Below, in pieces: positions 1 to 6,768 of a stretch of DNA of 47,636 nt. Numbering within the stretch: the stretch's first letter is position 1; every line of letters starts with the position of its first letter. The notes beneath the pieces were generated by a model. The model saw only the letters and a program-made list of their open reading frames with translations. It ran no database searches and was not told the origin of the DNA. The DNA comes from Alicyclobacillus kakegawensis NBRC 103104 (lineage in GTDB: Bacteria; Bacillota; Bacilli; Alicyclobacillales; Alicyclobacillaceae), in assembly GCF_001552655.1 (NCBI RefSeq), contig NZ_BCRP01000019.1, positions 1 through 47,636 on the forward strand, read 5' to 3'. The position numbers and the translations under genes were made by a program.

Positions 1-269
1 TTTTCCAGTTCCGCAGCCCATAACACCACATTGCCCTGTTGGAAGGAGCCCACTAGTGCCATCCCAGTGACTTTAGCTCCGGGGTCTAGTTTTATGCGAA
101 GGGGCTGGACGCCACCACCTTCCCTCTCCGTCAGAATGATGGTGAAGGGATAACGGCGAAACACGGCCGCTTTGCTCTTCTTCAGAAGCTGTCTGGCCCG
201 TGCTGGGTGACAGGGCATCAGCGGGTTTCGATGATTGTCCAGTACAAACACACGGTTTTGCTTACTCAT
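1..269 (-). CDS. iscB: IscB RNA-guided nuclease, N-terminal part (cut by window edge)
   Basis: This is the 5' 89 codons of an IscB-type protein, the transposon-encoded ancestor family of Cas9; the gene runs off the left edge. The start ATG is at 269-267. Near residues 15-24 the protein reads NPLMPCHPAR, the signature of the PLMP domain, followed by the arginine-rich stretch AAVFRRYPFT. Then comes KLDPGAKVTGMALV at about residues 59-72, the RuvC-I motif with its catalytic aspartate. Known members are about 400-500 residues with split RuvC plus HNH domains; neither HNH nor RuvC-II/III can be checked here. The sequence directly upstream (270-525) is highly structured and fits its omega RNA. No TnpA transposase is visible, so it may be a stand-alone element or part of an IS200/IS605-like one. 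Confidence 0.88.
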   Translation of the reverse strand, partial: MSKQNRVFVLDNHRNPLMPCHPARARQLLKKSKAAVFRRYPFTIILTEREGGGVQPLRIKLDPGAKVTGMALVGSFQQGNVVLWAAELE

Positions 270-525
270 GGCAGTTACCTGCCTTTCTCCCCGATTGGGG
301 GTCACGTTGGCCTCGCCCGGTTATCCCGGCTTGTCATGCCCGGCATACTGGCTTCCACCCCGTATGCCTGTTTAATGCCGGACGGCAGGGCCCGGAGCTG
401 GCCTCGCACCCCAGGGTGCCATGACCGGGATAACGTCTGCATGAGGGGCTGTTCCCTCTCATGCGGGCTGGTCAACCCCAGGCTTGCTCATCGCAAGCCC
501 CCGGCTTTGCCGTGGGGTGGTTGAC
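270..525 (-). ncRNA. Candidate omega RNA of the adjacent IscB
   Basis: Omega RNAs are encoded just upstream of iscB on the same strand and carry the guide at their 5' end. This 250-bp GC-rich stretch ends at the iscB start and has no gene of its own. Visible helices: GGCTTGC (481-487) with GCAAGCC (493-499); GCATGAG (439-445) with CTCATGC (458-464); GGCATAC (342-348) with GTATGCC (362-368); and a long-range 10-bp pairing of GTTATCCCGG (320-329) with CCGGGATAAC (425-434). The minus strand also carries CACCCTGGGGTGCGAGG around 401-417, similar to the CACCCTGGG segment I recall from described IscB omega RNAs. The guide would lie just beyond about 525. The exact boundaries are inferred. Confidence 0.72.
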
Positions 526-643
526 ACAAACTCGACTAGATCCTCGCTCGACATAAACCGACCGAAACTATTTTCTCTCATGGCACATTATGCTATACTT
601 CTCAATGACCAGCCAGCGCAGGACACATGCGCCGACACTACTC

Positions 644-676
644 TTGACGTAGTGTATTGGGCGTAGTGTATCTATA
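644..676 (+). promoter_or_regulatory. Weak candidate promoter overlapping a 9-bp direct repeat
   Basis: TTGACG (644-649) is followed 17-19 bp later by poor -10-like hexamers (TGTATC at 667 or TATCTA at 669). The same stretch holds GTAGTGTAT twice (649-657 and 663-671), 14 bp apart. Anything transcribed from here would stop at the hairpin at 689-721, giving an RNA of only about 40 nt. This may be a regulatory leader or a small RNA; the promoter call is weak. Confidence 0.3.
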
Positions 677-688
677 GAGACAAATCTC

Positions 689-721
689 GCGCATCTGGTT
701 GGTCAGATGCGCTTTTATTTT
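689..721 (+). terminator. Rho-independent terminator
   Basis: GCGCATCTG (689-697) and CAGATGCGC (704-712) form a perfect 9-bp stem with loop GTTGGT, followed by TTTTATTTTT. It lies between the IscB unit and the replication-protein-like gene. Confidence 0.85.
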
Positions 722-780
722 TCGCCAGTAGCCCAATAGAAAGGAGGACCGTCGAACAGGGCGTGGTTGGGCAAAAAGAA

Positions 781-856
781 AAGACCCTCAGGTTGGCCGC
801 CGGAGGGGTCTTACGGGTTCTCGGTATGAATCTCGCAAAAAGAGATTATCATACCG
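781..856. repeat. Two consecutive hairpins in the leader of the Rep-like gene
   Basis: The first hairpin pairs AAGACCCTC (781-789) with GAGGGGTCTT (803-812), with one bulged G. The second pairs CGGTATGAATCTC (822-834) with GAGAT (842-846) and TCATACCG (849-856), with a 2-nt interruption. Both lie within the 120 bp before the ATG at 897, so they could control its transcript or form part of a replication origin. The second reads almost the same on both strands and may equally be a protein-binding palindrome. Confidence 0.5.
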
Positions 857-896
857 GCTAGTTAAAGTCAACCACTTTCCGCTGTTCGATGAACCT

Positions 897-1721
897 ATGG
901 AGCATGACAAGCTCGAAGCCATCTGGGGGCATCGACTGCTTGACGAGGGATTCCTCGCTATCCCCAATATCATCGTCCGCAATTACCGTCGCCTCGGAAT
1001 TGAACATGGCGAGTTCGGTTTCATTTGCGCCGTCCTCACATACAAACACGACGGTCGAGATCCTTACCCGAGCCAGGAGACATTAGCCGAACACCTTCAG
1101 TGTAGTACACGTCAGATCCGCAAATGGGCAGATAGCCTCGAAAAGAAAGGTCTACTTCTCATCGGTCAGCGTCGCAATCGGCAGAGCAAACAATTCGGGA
1201 ACGTCGTCTACAACTTTCGACCTCTCATCGAGGCCGCATTGAAGCTCGTCGGCGAAAAGCCACTGCCAGCCTCCAAGGAAGACTGGGACGTCGAGTATCG
1301 ACAGCCGGTGGAACCTGAAGTTCCAGCGGAACCTCAGATACCGATGGAACTTCAAGTACCGACGGGTAATACCGGACTTCAAGTTCCACCGGTTCAGGAA
1401 CTTGAAGTCCTCGAATTGGGACCTGAAGTTCCGCAGAATATATCATTTGAACAAACAAAAGAATATAACAAACCTGATCCTACTTTATTAACGGAACATC
1501 TATGCGAAAAACTCAGACAACAATTCTCATCTTCATCTTACGATACTTGGTTCCGTAATATACGCGTTGAGGGAATTTCAGATGGCATCCTCTTTGTGGA
1601 AACAGAACATGAGCTGGCTGCTACGTATTGTCAGCAACACTATGTAAACAAGTTTCTCGACATTCTTCACGAACTAGGCTATGAAGTCAGTCATGTGAAA
1701 TTCTTTGTCCGGGACAGCTGA
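897..1721 (+). CDS. Replication-initiator-like protein: HTH plus DnaA N-terminal-like domain
   Basis: The 274-residue protein has three parts. Residues 1 to about 115 form a winged-helix region (SQETLAEHLQCSTRQIRKWA near 58-77) of the kind seen in phage and plasmid initiators and DnaD-like proteins. Residues about 135-185 are a low-complexity linker of repeated E-x-E-V-P units. Residues about 200-274 resemble the DnaA N-terminal protein-interaction domain (SYDTWFRNIRV, then GILFVETEHELAATYCQQHY). That combination suggests loading of host DnaB or other replication factors at an origin. It starts at ATG 897, preceded by two hairpins. Function as a plasmid or integrated-element Rep is an inference; a chromosomal HTH protein of unknown role is the alternative. 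No ParA or relaxase is nearby. Confidence 0.6.
   Translation: MEHDKLEAIWGHRLLDEGFLAIPNIIVRNYRRLGIEHGEFGFICAVLTYKHDGRDPYPSQETLAEHLQCSTRQIRKWADSLEKKGLLLIGQRRNRQSKQFGNVVYNFRPLIEAALKLVGEKPLPASKEDWDVEYRQPVEPEVPAEPQIPMELQVPTGNTGLQVPPVQELEVLELGPEVPQNISFEQTKEYNKPDPTLLTEHLCEKLRQQFSSSSYDTWFRNIRVEGISDGILFVETEHELAATYCQQHYVNKFLDILHELGYEVSHVKFFVRDS
1310..1435. repeat. Array of six palindromic 15-17 bp repeats inside the Rep-like gene
   Basis: Units begin at 1310, 1328, 1346, 1374, 1398 and 1419, with consensus GGAACYTSAAGTWCC, which is itself palindromic. They encode the E/L-x-E/Q-V-P repeats of the linker. Because each unit is a palindrome, the opposite strand also reads as ELQVP-type repeats. The spacing (18, 18, 28, 24, 21) is irregular. 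Such arrays inside rep genes can be iterons, but a simple coding repeat is also possible. Confidence 0.65.
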
Positions 1722-1816
1722 TACTTACTGATGTAGATGTTTTCTCCCAGTAATAGTTGACGTTGGAAAACAGAGTATATTATGCTTCATTCAACAAATA
1801 TAAAGGGAGACAAAAG

Positions 1817-2056
1817 ATGAAGTCCACTGGATACGTTTATCGTGTTGACAACTTAGGTCGTATCGTTATTCCGGTCGAACTCCGAGAGGAGTTTCAAATT
1901 CACCACCGTGAGGATATAGAAATTTTCGTAAATCAGGAGGGGATTGTCCTCCAAAAGTACAAACCATCCTGCATCTTCTGCTCAAATGAAGAACATATGC
2001 GTGTCTACAAAGGGAAGCTCATTTGTGATGAGTATGTAGTGATCTCGGCTCGCTAA
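1817..2056 (+). CDS. AbrB/SpoVT-family transition-state regulator
   Basis: This 79-residue DNA-binding protein has the swapped-hairpin AbrB fold: TGYVYRVDNLGRIVIPVELR at about residues 4-23, followed by the EDIEIFVNQEGIVLQKY strand pair. The C-terminal half has CIFC (about 51-54), like the cysteine-containing tail of AbrB/Abh proteins. I chose ATG 1817, preceded by AAAGGGAGA, because the upstream extension to 1757 has no homology to the family. It lies 95 bp after the Rep-like gene on the same strand and may control it or act as a host regulator; mobile elements often carry AbrB proteins. Family assignment is firm, target unknown. Confidence 0.88.
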   Translation: MKSTGYVYRVDNLGRIVIPVELREEFQIHHREDIEIFVNQEGIVLQKYKPSCIFCSNEEHMRVYKGKLICDEYVVISAR

Positions 2057-2103
2057 TCCATACGTCATTGTATGCCGCATAATAAAAGTGCAGAAAACCG
2101 CAG

Positions 2104-2135
2104 CGTAAAATTGCAGAGTTAATCTGCGTTTTACG
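2104..2135. repeat. Inverted repeat near the left end of the IS21 remnant
   Basis: CGTAAAATTGCAGA (2104-2117) is matched by TCTGCGTTTTACG (2123-2135) with one base missing. It lies about 85 bp before the istA start, where IS21-family elements carry their terminal binding repeats. The exact insertion-sequence end and target duplication are not identifiable. Confidence 0.4.
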
Positions 2136-2219
2136 GGCGGAAAGTGAATAGGCACTTGCAACACCACTCTGCCAATTCTACCCTTGGGTTTGCCGAAGAC
2201 CTAAGGGGGATGAGAGAGG

Positions 2220-2718
2220 ATGTTGAAAGTGCCACAGCAACAGTATATCAAGTTTCTCTACGAGAATGAGGATTATTCGATCTCAGAGATCGCCAGGGCC
2301 ATGGGAATCAATTGGCGGACAGCCAAGAAGTACGCCACCAGGGACGATTGGAATGAGCCCGTGCGCCGGCGCAGGAGGCGATATCCCGTTCTCGGTCCGT
2401 ACCTTGACATCATCGATACCTGGTTGACTGTGGAGCAGGCGTTGCCCCGTAAACAGCGGTACACGGCGAAGCGAATCTTTGATCGCCTCTGATCGCCTCT
2501 GCGATGAGTATGGGTTTAAGGGCGGGCGGCGGACCGTTGAGGAATACGTGGCCAAGCGCCGGAAGGAACTCAAGCTGGAACGTGCCGAGAGCTATGAGCG
2601 GCTTGAACATCCCGGCGGCGAAGCGCAAGTGGATTTTGGCACGGCTTATGTTGGACAACCCGGCAAGCTCGTGGAGCGAAAGGTACTCACCATGTCTTTC
2701 CCGTTCAGCAGACCCTAA
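2220..2718 (+). pseudogene. IS21-family transposase istA, frameshifted and truncated
   Basis: Residues 1-90 carry the typical IstA N-terminus (KFLYENEDYSISEIARAMGI, an HTH). The reading frame then breaks at a tandem duplication of GATCGCCTCT (10 bp, around 2479-2498). The following frame continues the family sequence (EYVAKRRKELKLERAESYER, then HPGGEAQVDFG with the first catalytic aspartate) and stops abruptly after VLTMSFPFS at about 2711. The remaining two thirds of istA and all of istB are missing. The break lies just upstream of the promoter of the next operon, so the remnant marks a deletion junction. Confidence 0.85.
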
Positions 2719-2736
2719 ATAAAGTAGGTTACATAC

Positions 2737-2765
2737 TTGAATAGGAAACCGATTTCCCGTATAAT
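2737..2765 (+). promoter_or_regulatory. SigA promoter with candidate LacI-family operator in its spacer
   Basis: TTGAAT (2737-2742) and TATAAT (2760-2765) are separated by exactly 17 bp. The spacer contains GGAAACCGATTTCC (2744-2757), a near-palindrome with the A-rich/CG/T-rich layout of LacI/CcpA-family operators. The LacI-type gene starts 56 bp downstream, so repression by its own product is the simplest reading. Confidence 0.72.
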
Positions 2766-2820
2766 CCTTTTCAGAACGATGACAATAGACATCGAATAGA
2801 GGAGGTATGAAAGGAGCGAT

Positions 2821-3858
2821 ATGGGGGAAAAGCCGGTCAAACCAACGATTAGAGATATAGCCAAGAAAGCCAATGTGTCTGTTAGCACGGTGTCACGAGT
2901 TCTAAATGGTAGCAAACCGGTTTCCCCTGATCTTCGGGAGAAAGTGCTGTCTACCATCGAATCGTTGAAATATAGTCCAAACCCCATAGCCCGTGGTCTG
3001 GCCACCGGCAACCTGCCTTTTGTTGTTGTGATGATTCCGCAGTTCGATGAATTCTTTACCGAACTTGCAAGAGGTCTGGAGTTGGCATTACCAAAAGGAA
3101 TTACTGTTTTTCTTGTCGATTCTACGAACGACATTACGGTGGAGAAGCAAATTTTCGAACTGGTGAGTGAGCTTAAGCCTGTAGGATTAGTGCTCGCAGC
3201 GGTCGCGAGAGAATGGAATTATCCAACTCCGGATTATCCGATGGTATTTGTAAACCGTCTGCCAAGTGGTGTTCTTGATAGATTTGATACGGTCGAAAGC
3301 GACAACTATGAAGGCGGGAAGCTTGCTGGCAGTTTCATTCGTGAATCCGGTCATGAACGTGTCGCAATCATCGCCGGCCCGAAAGGATATAGAACGAGTG
3401 ACAATCGTGTGGATGGATTCATCAAAGGATTCCGCGCCGGTGGTAACAGGGACATCACTGTCTTCCGGACAGATTTGTCGTTTGAAAGCGGCTTATCTGT
3501 CGGGCAGGTGTTACTAGGAGCTAACACACGCTATACTGCGGCCTTCTGTGTCACGGATGCGATGGCCCTCGGTGTTATGGAAGCGTATTGGATGGCTGGG
3601 AAAGCGGTTCCTCGGGATATTAGCATCATTGGCTTTGACGACAGCTGGGCCGGACGATTAACGCCGGTGCAATTGACCACGGTGCAACAAAACCCACGAC
3701 AAATTGGTAGAGAGGCTGCGGGATTGCTGTTGAGAAGATTGTCCAACTTCGAGGTAGAGCCAGCATCAATTTGTTTGCCCGTCACTCTCTTAAAACGGAA
3801 ATCCGTCGGAAGATACCTATCGTGGTACGACGGTGCTAATGAAGGTGAGCGGTTATGA
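2821..3858 (+). CDS. LacI-family transcriptional regulator
   Basis: The protein is 345 residues, normal for the family. The N-terminal HTH is clear (TIRDIAKKANVSVSTVSRVL, about residues 9-28), with the hinge helix NPIARGLATG near 59. The periplasmic-binding-like sugar domain includes GFDDSWAGRLTPVQLTTV near residue 280. An AAAGGAG site sits 7 bp before ATG 2821. It is first in the operon and overlaps the next gene by 4 bp (ATGA). It probably senses the substrate or an intermediate of the downstream catabolic and transport genes and represses the promoter at 2737-2765. The effector is unknown. Confidence 0.93.
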   Translation: MGEKPVKPTIRDIAKKANVSVSTVSRVLNGSKPVSPDLREKVLSTIESLKYSPNPIARGLATGNLPFVVVMIPQFDEFFTELARGLELALPKGITVFLVDSTNDITVEKQIFELVSELKPVGLVLAAVAREWNYPTPDYPMVFVNRLPSGVLDRFDTVESDNYEGGKLAGSFIRESGHERVAIIAGPKGYRTSDNRVDGFIKGFRAGGNRDITVFRTDLSFESGLSVGQVLLGANTRYTAAFCVTDAMALGVMEAYWMAGKAVPRDISIIGFDDSWAGRLTPVQLTTVQQNPRQIGREAAGLLLRRLSNFEVEPASICLPVTLLKRKSVGRYLSWYDGANEGERL

Positions 3859-4997
3859 GTGAAATTGTCTTAAAAGGGATGGGTTGGAATCATATTAGGG
3901 CTATGGGTCCTGTATTGGCGGCATCTGAAGCATTTACCTCCAGCCATCCTTCTGTAACTTTAAGGTGGGATACTAGACCTTTGAGTGACTTTGAGTCCTA
4001 CCCTGTTGAAGAACTTGCCAGACGTTACGACATCATTCTTTTCGATCATCCCTTTGTTGGTAGCATAGCCAAAGGCAGGTGGTTTCTGCCGCTAGATGAA
4101 TGGATTTCCGAAGACGAGATGGAAGGTATTCGTAAAGGGTCGGTAGGACGGAGCTTTGAAAGCTATGCTTGGAATGGTCATCAATGGGGGCTTCCGGTTG
4201 ATGCCGCATGCCAGGTGATGGCCTTTACGGGAGATGATTTAGATGAGGACTCAGGGCGGGAGTGGGTCACGAGTCTCCTGCAGAGGAGGTCTACTAGAGG
4301 TGAATATTTAGTCCCATTGCATCCGATTCATGTATGGTCGTTGTTTCTGGGCTTGGGGCATTACATTGAGGGGAACACATTCTGGCCATTGGGTGAGGCG
4401 ATTTCGAGCCACAGTGGTGCTGAAGCCTATCATACGTTACGGTTCATTGTCAGACACGCTAGCCCCTTCTCACAGAGGAACGATCCAATAGGTATTCTCG
4501 ACTACATAAGTTCGACCAAGGATTCTTGTTTTGTTCCTTGGATTTTTGGGTATTCCATCTACTCTCGCGAGGGGGTTGGCACGAATCGGGTGCATTTTCG
4601 TGATTTACCCATTCGGGCTCATGCCTTTTCTCCCGCCATCGTGGGCGGAGTCGGAATCGGGGTTTCGGCGCGAACAGCCGTGCCGCAGATAGCGGCCGAA
4701 TTTGCCGCTTTTCTAGCGGGTGAAAAGTGCCAGACAGGAATGTACTGGAAGGCATTTGGACAGCCCGCTCATCGAGCGGCATGGATGAGTTCCGAATTGA
4801 ATCTGTCTACGGATAACTTTTTTACAAAGACGTTACAGACGATGGAAACAGCCTTCATGAGGCCAAGATTCCCTGGATTTCCTTCGTTTCAAGAGACTGC
4901 TTCCAAGATACTGCTGACCGGATTGCAAGAAGGCAGGTCGGCGTCATCTGTCATTGAACACATGAATGAAGCGTTTTTTACGATGTGCGCTATATAA
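3855..4997 (+). CDS. Leaderless protein with extracellular solute-binding (family 1) fold
   Basis: This 380-residue protein resembles sugar ABC binding proteins: PLDEWISEDEMEG near 82, WGLPVDAACQVMAF near 111, SPAIVGGVGIGVSA near 264, and a late region resembling the AAEFAAFL segment seen in family 1 solute-binding proteins. The N-terminus starts directly with the first beta strand (MSEIVLKGMGWNHIRAMGP), with no signal peptide or lipobox, so it is predicted to be cytosolic. It overlaps the LacI gene by 4 bp and precedes MaoC and CaiB enzymes. The ABC importer downstream has its own lipoprotein binding protein, so this one is unlikely to feed transport. It may have been recruited as a sensor, carrier or enzyme subunit. 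A similar leaderless protein lies at 12484-13707. Confidence 0.7.
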   Translation: MSEIVLKGMGWNHIRAMGPVLAASEAFTSSHPSVTLRWDTRPLSDFESYPVEELARRYDIILFDHPFVGSIAKGRWFLPLDEWISEDEMEGIRKGSVGRSFESYAWNGHQWGLPVDAACQVMAFTGDDLDEDSGREWVTSLLQRRSTRGEYLVPLHPIHVWSLFLGLGHYIEGNTFWPLGEAISSHSGAEAYHTLRFIVRHASPFSQRNDPIGILDYISSTKDSCFVPWIFGYSIYSREGVGTNRVHFRDLPIRAHAFSPAIVGGVGIGVSARTAVPQIAAEFAAFLAGEKCQTGMYWKAFGQPAHRAAWMSSELNLSTDNFFTKTLQTMETAFMRPRFPGFPSFQETASKILLTGLQEGRSASSVIEHMNEAFFTMCAI

Positions 4998-5066
4998 TGC
5001 CTACGCTAATGCTCGTGTTGGATGTATTGCCATCGAAGGATACCAAATCGGTTGGAGATGTCAGTG

Positions 5067-5504
5067 ATGAAAAAATATTATCAGGATTACGAGGTTGGGG
5101 AAACTCGTGAAACATATGGACGAACCATTACCGAGACTGACGTTGTCTTGCATGCAGGACAATCAGGAGATTTTTATCCGCATCATATGGATGCCGAATG
5201 GTGCAAAACCCAGGAGTTTGGCCAACGGATCGCGCATGGTACCTTAGTGTTTGCTGTCACGGTTGGTCTTGGTGCCAGTGAGATAAATTCAGTGGCATTC
5301 ACGTACGGATACGACCGAATTCGTTTCATCAAACCGGTTTTTATCGGGGATACCTTGCATTCGCGTATAACCGTTATCGAGAAGCGTTCACATCCAAAAC
5401 GTTCCTCCGCCGGCATTGTTGTAGAGCGAGTTGAGGCTATAAATCAACACGGGGTGACCGTTTTTGCCTGTGACCACTTACTGATGGTGGAAAAGAGAAA
5501 CTAG
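5067..5504 (+). CDS. MaoC-family hydratase/dehydratase
   Basis: The 145-residue hot-dog protein is the size of single-domain (R)-specific enoyl-CoA hydratases. The hydratase-2 motif is present: DFYPHHMDAEWCKTQEFGQR, then IAHGTLVFAVTVG, with the aspartate and histidine at about residues 34-38 as catalytic candidates. It would add or remove water from an enoyl-CoA thioester. I prefer ATG 5067, 9 bp after GGAG at 5054; ATG 5058 is possible. It sits between the leaderless binding-fold protein and a CoA-transferase, which suggests the transferase makes the thioester on which this enzyme acts. Pairings of this kind occur in C5-dicarboxylate (mesaconate, itaconate) degradation, but the substrate here is unknown. 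Confidence 0.87.
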   Translation: MKKYYQDYEVGETRETYGRTITETDVVLHAGQSGDFYPHHMDAEWCKTQEFGQRIAHGTLVFAVTVGLGASEINSVAFTYGYDRIRFIKPVFIGDTLHSRITVIEKRSHPKRSSAGIVVERVEAINQHGVTVFACDHLLMVEKRN

Positions 5505-5586
5505 CGGTCAAATAAAAGTGTAATAAAATTCCATGTAGATCTGGTGGAGCGTGAGTAATTCTTGCATCAAGAAGAGGTGACTTTGC

Positions 5587-6765
5587 GTGGGTGCGTTAAA
5601 AGGGTTAAGAATTTTAGACTTTACACAAATGAAGTTTGGGCCGTTTGCTACACAAATTCTCGGCGATGTGGGTGCCGATATCATTAAGGTCGAAAAACCG
5701 GGTGGAGAGTTTGAGAGAACACTGACCTATGAAGGCATGTTGCTGGGAGATACCAGTCCATTTTTCCTCAGTATGAATCGCAATAAGCGTAGCATCGTGC
5801 TTAATTTAAAGGACCACCGTGCACACGAAATTGTGAAACGTCTGGTAAGCACATGTGATGTTGTTGTCAGCAATTACAGGCCAGGGGTCATGCAGCGCCT
5901 TGGCTTGGATTACGAGTCGCTCAAAGCGATTAAACCAGACATTATCGTAATTGAGGCGAGTGGATGGGGAGCGGACGGACCTTACGTTGCGAGACCTGGG
6001 CAAGATTTATTGGTTCAGGCGGTATCGGGTGTAGCGGCAAACAGTGGCCTATTAAGTGGGCCTCCCATTCCAACATCGCTTTCCATTAGTGATACCTTTG
6101 GAGCACTCTATTTGGCCATCGCAATTCTTGTCGCTTACCAGCACAAGCAACGTACCGGTGAGGGTCAACTAGTGCAACTCAATCTTTTAGATGTGATGAT
6201 AGCTGTTCAATGTGAAGAAGCGACTGCGTGGTTAAATATGGGCGGAGATTTTGAGAGACCCGCGGTAGCTCCGGGCAGCCCATGGGCGAGTGCTCCTTAT
6301 GGAATCTATAGAGTTCGGGACGGATACATCGCACTGGCGATGAACAATCTATCCAAATTAGGTAAGATCCTTTCTATTGAAGAACTACATCAATTTGACA
6401 CTCCGGACATTGCTTTTAAGGAACGGGATAAGATCGCACGCATTATTCAAGCCAATCTTGATAACAGAGACTTATCCGTCGTTGAAGAATTGCTCGCGCA
6501 AGATATTTGGTGTGCTCAAGTACAGTCACTTCCGCAGGCCTTGCACGATCCGCAAGTGATTCATAATGGAATGATTCAAGAAATTGATCATCCGGGATAT
6601 GGAAGAATAAAGGTGATTGGACATCCGATTCACTATAGTAAGACGCCGGCTTCTCTTGGGTCAGGTGCTCCGAAGACGGGAGAACACACCGCAGAGATTT
6701 TAAAAGAATTAGGATTTGATTCGGAAAGTATCAAAGAACTGTTTAGTCAAGGGGTTATTTGCTGA
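5587..6765 (+). CDS. CaiB/BaiF family (class III) CoA-transferase
   Basis: The 392-residue protein is of typical length. It has the early Rossmann-like segment GLRILDFTQMKFGPFATQIL, then GADIIKVEKPGGE, then NRNKRSIVLNLKD and VSNYRPGVMQRLGLDY. The catalytic aspartate of the family falls in GQDLLVQAVSG at about residue 139. It transfers CoA between carboxylates as an intertwined dimer. The start is GTG 5587, behind AAGAGGTGA. It lies 82 bp after maoC and 3 bp before the ATPase gene, so the catabolic and uptake genes form one unit. Specificity cannot be read from the sequence. Confidence 0.92.
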   Translation: MGALKGLRILDFTQMKFGPFATQILGDVGADIIKVEKPGGEFERTLTYEGMLLGDTSPFFLSMNRNKRSIVLNLKDHRAHEIVKRLVSTCDVVVSNYRPGVMQRLGLDYESLKAIKPDIIVIEASGWGADGPYVARPGQDLLVQAVSGVAANSGLLSGPPIPTSLSISDTFGALYLAIAILVAYQHKQRTGEGQLVQLNLLDVMIAVQCEEATAWLNMGGDFERPAVAPGSPWASAPYGIYRVRDGYIALAMNNLSKLGKILSIEELHQFDTPDIAFKERDKIARIIQANLDNRDLSVVEELLAQDIWCAQVQSLPQALHDPQVIHNGMIQEIDHPGYGRIKVIGHPIHYSKTPASLGSGAPKTGEHTAEILKELGFDSESIKELFSQGVIC

Positions 6766-6768
6766 GTT

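Noticed and set aside
200-524. Two open frames on the plus strand over the IscB leader
   Set aside because: They run across the hairpins of the candidate omega RNA, have no ribosome site and no recognisable protein.
781-812. Hairpin near 780 as a third copy of the transposon leader hairpin
   Set aside because: It looks similar (AAGACC stem) but no zinc-finger or transposase gene follows and no TGT-type ends surround it.
1310-1435. CRISPR array
   Set aside because: Repeats are 15-17 bp, degenerate, unevenly spaced, and translate in frame within a gene; no cas genes are present.
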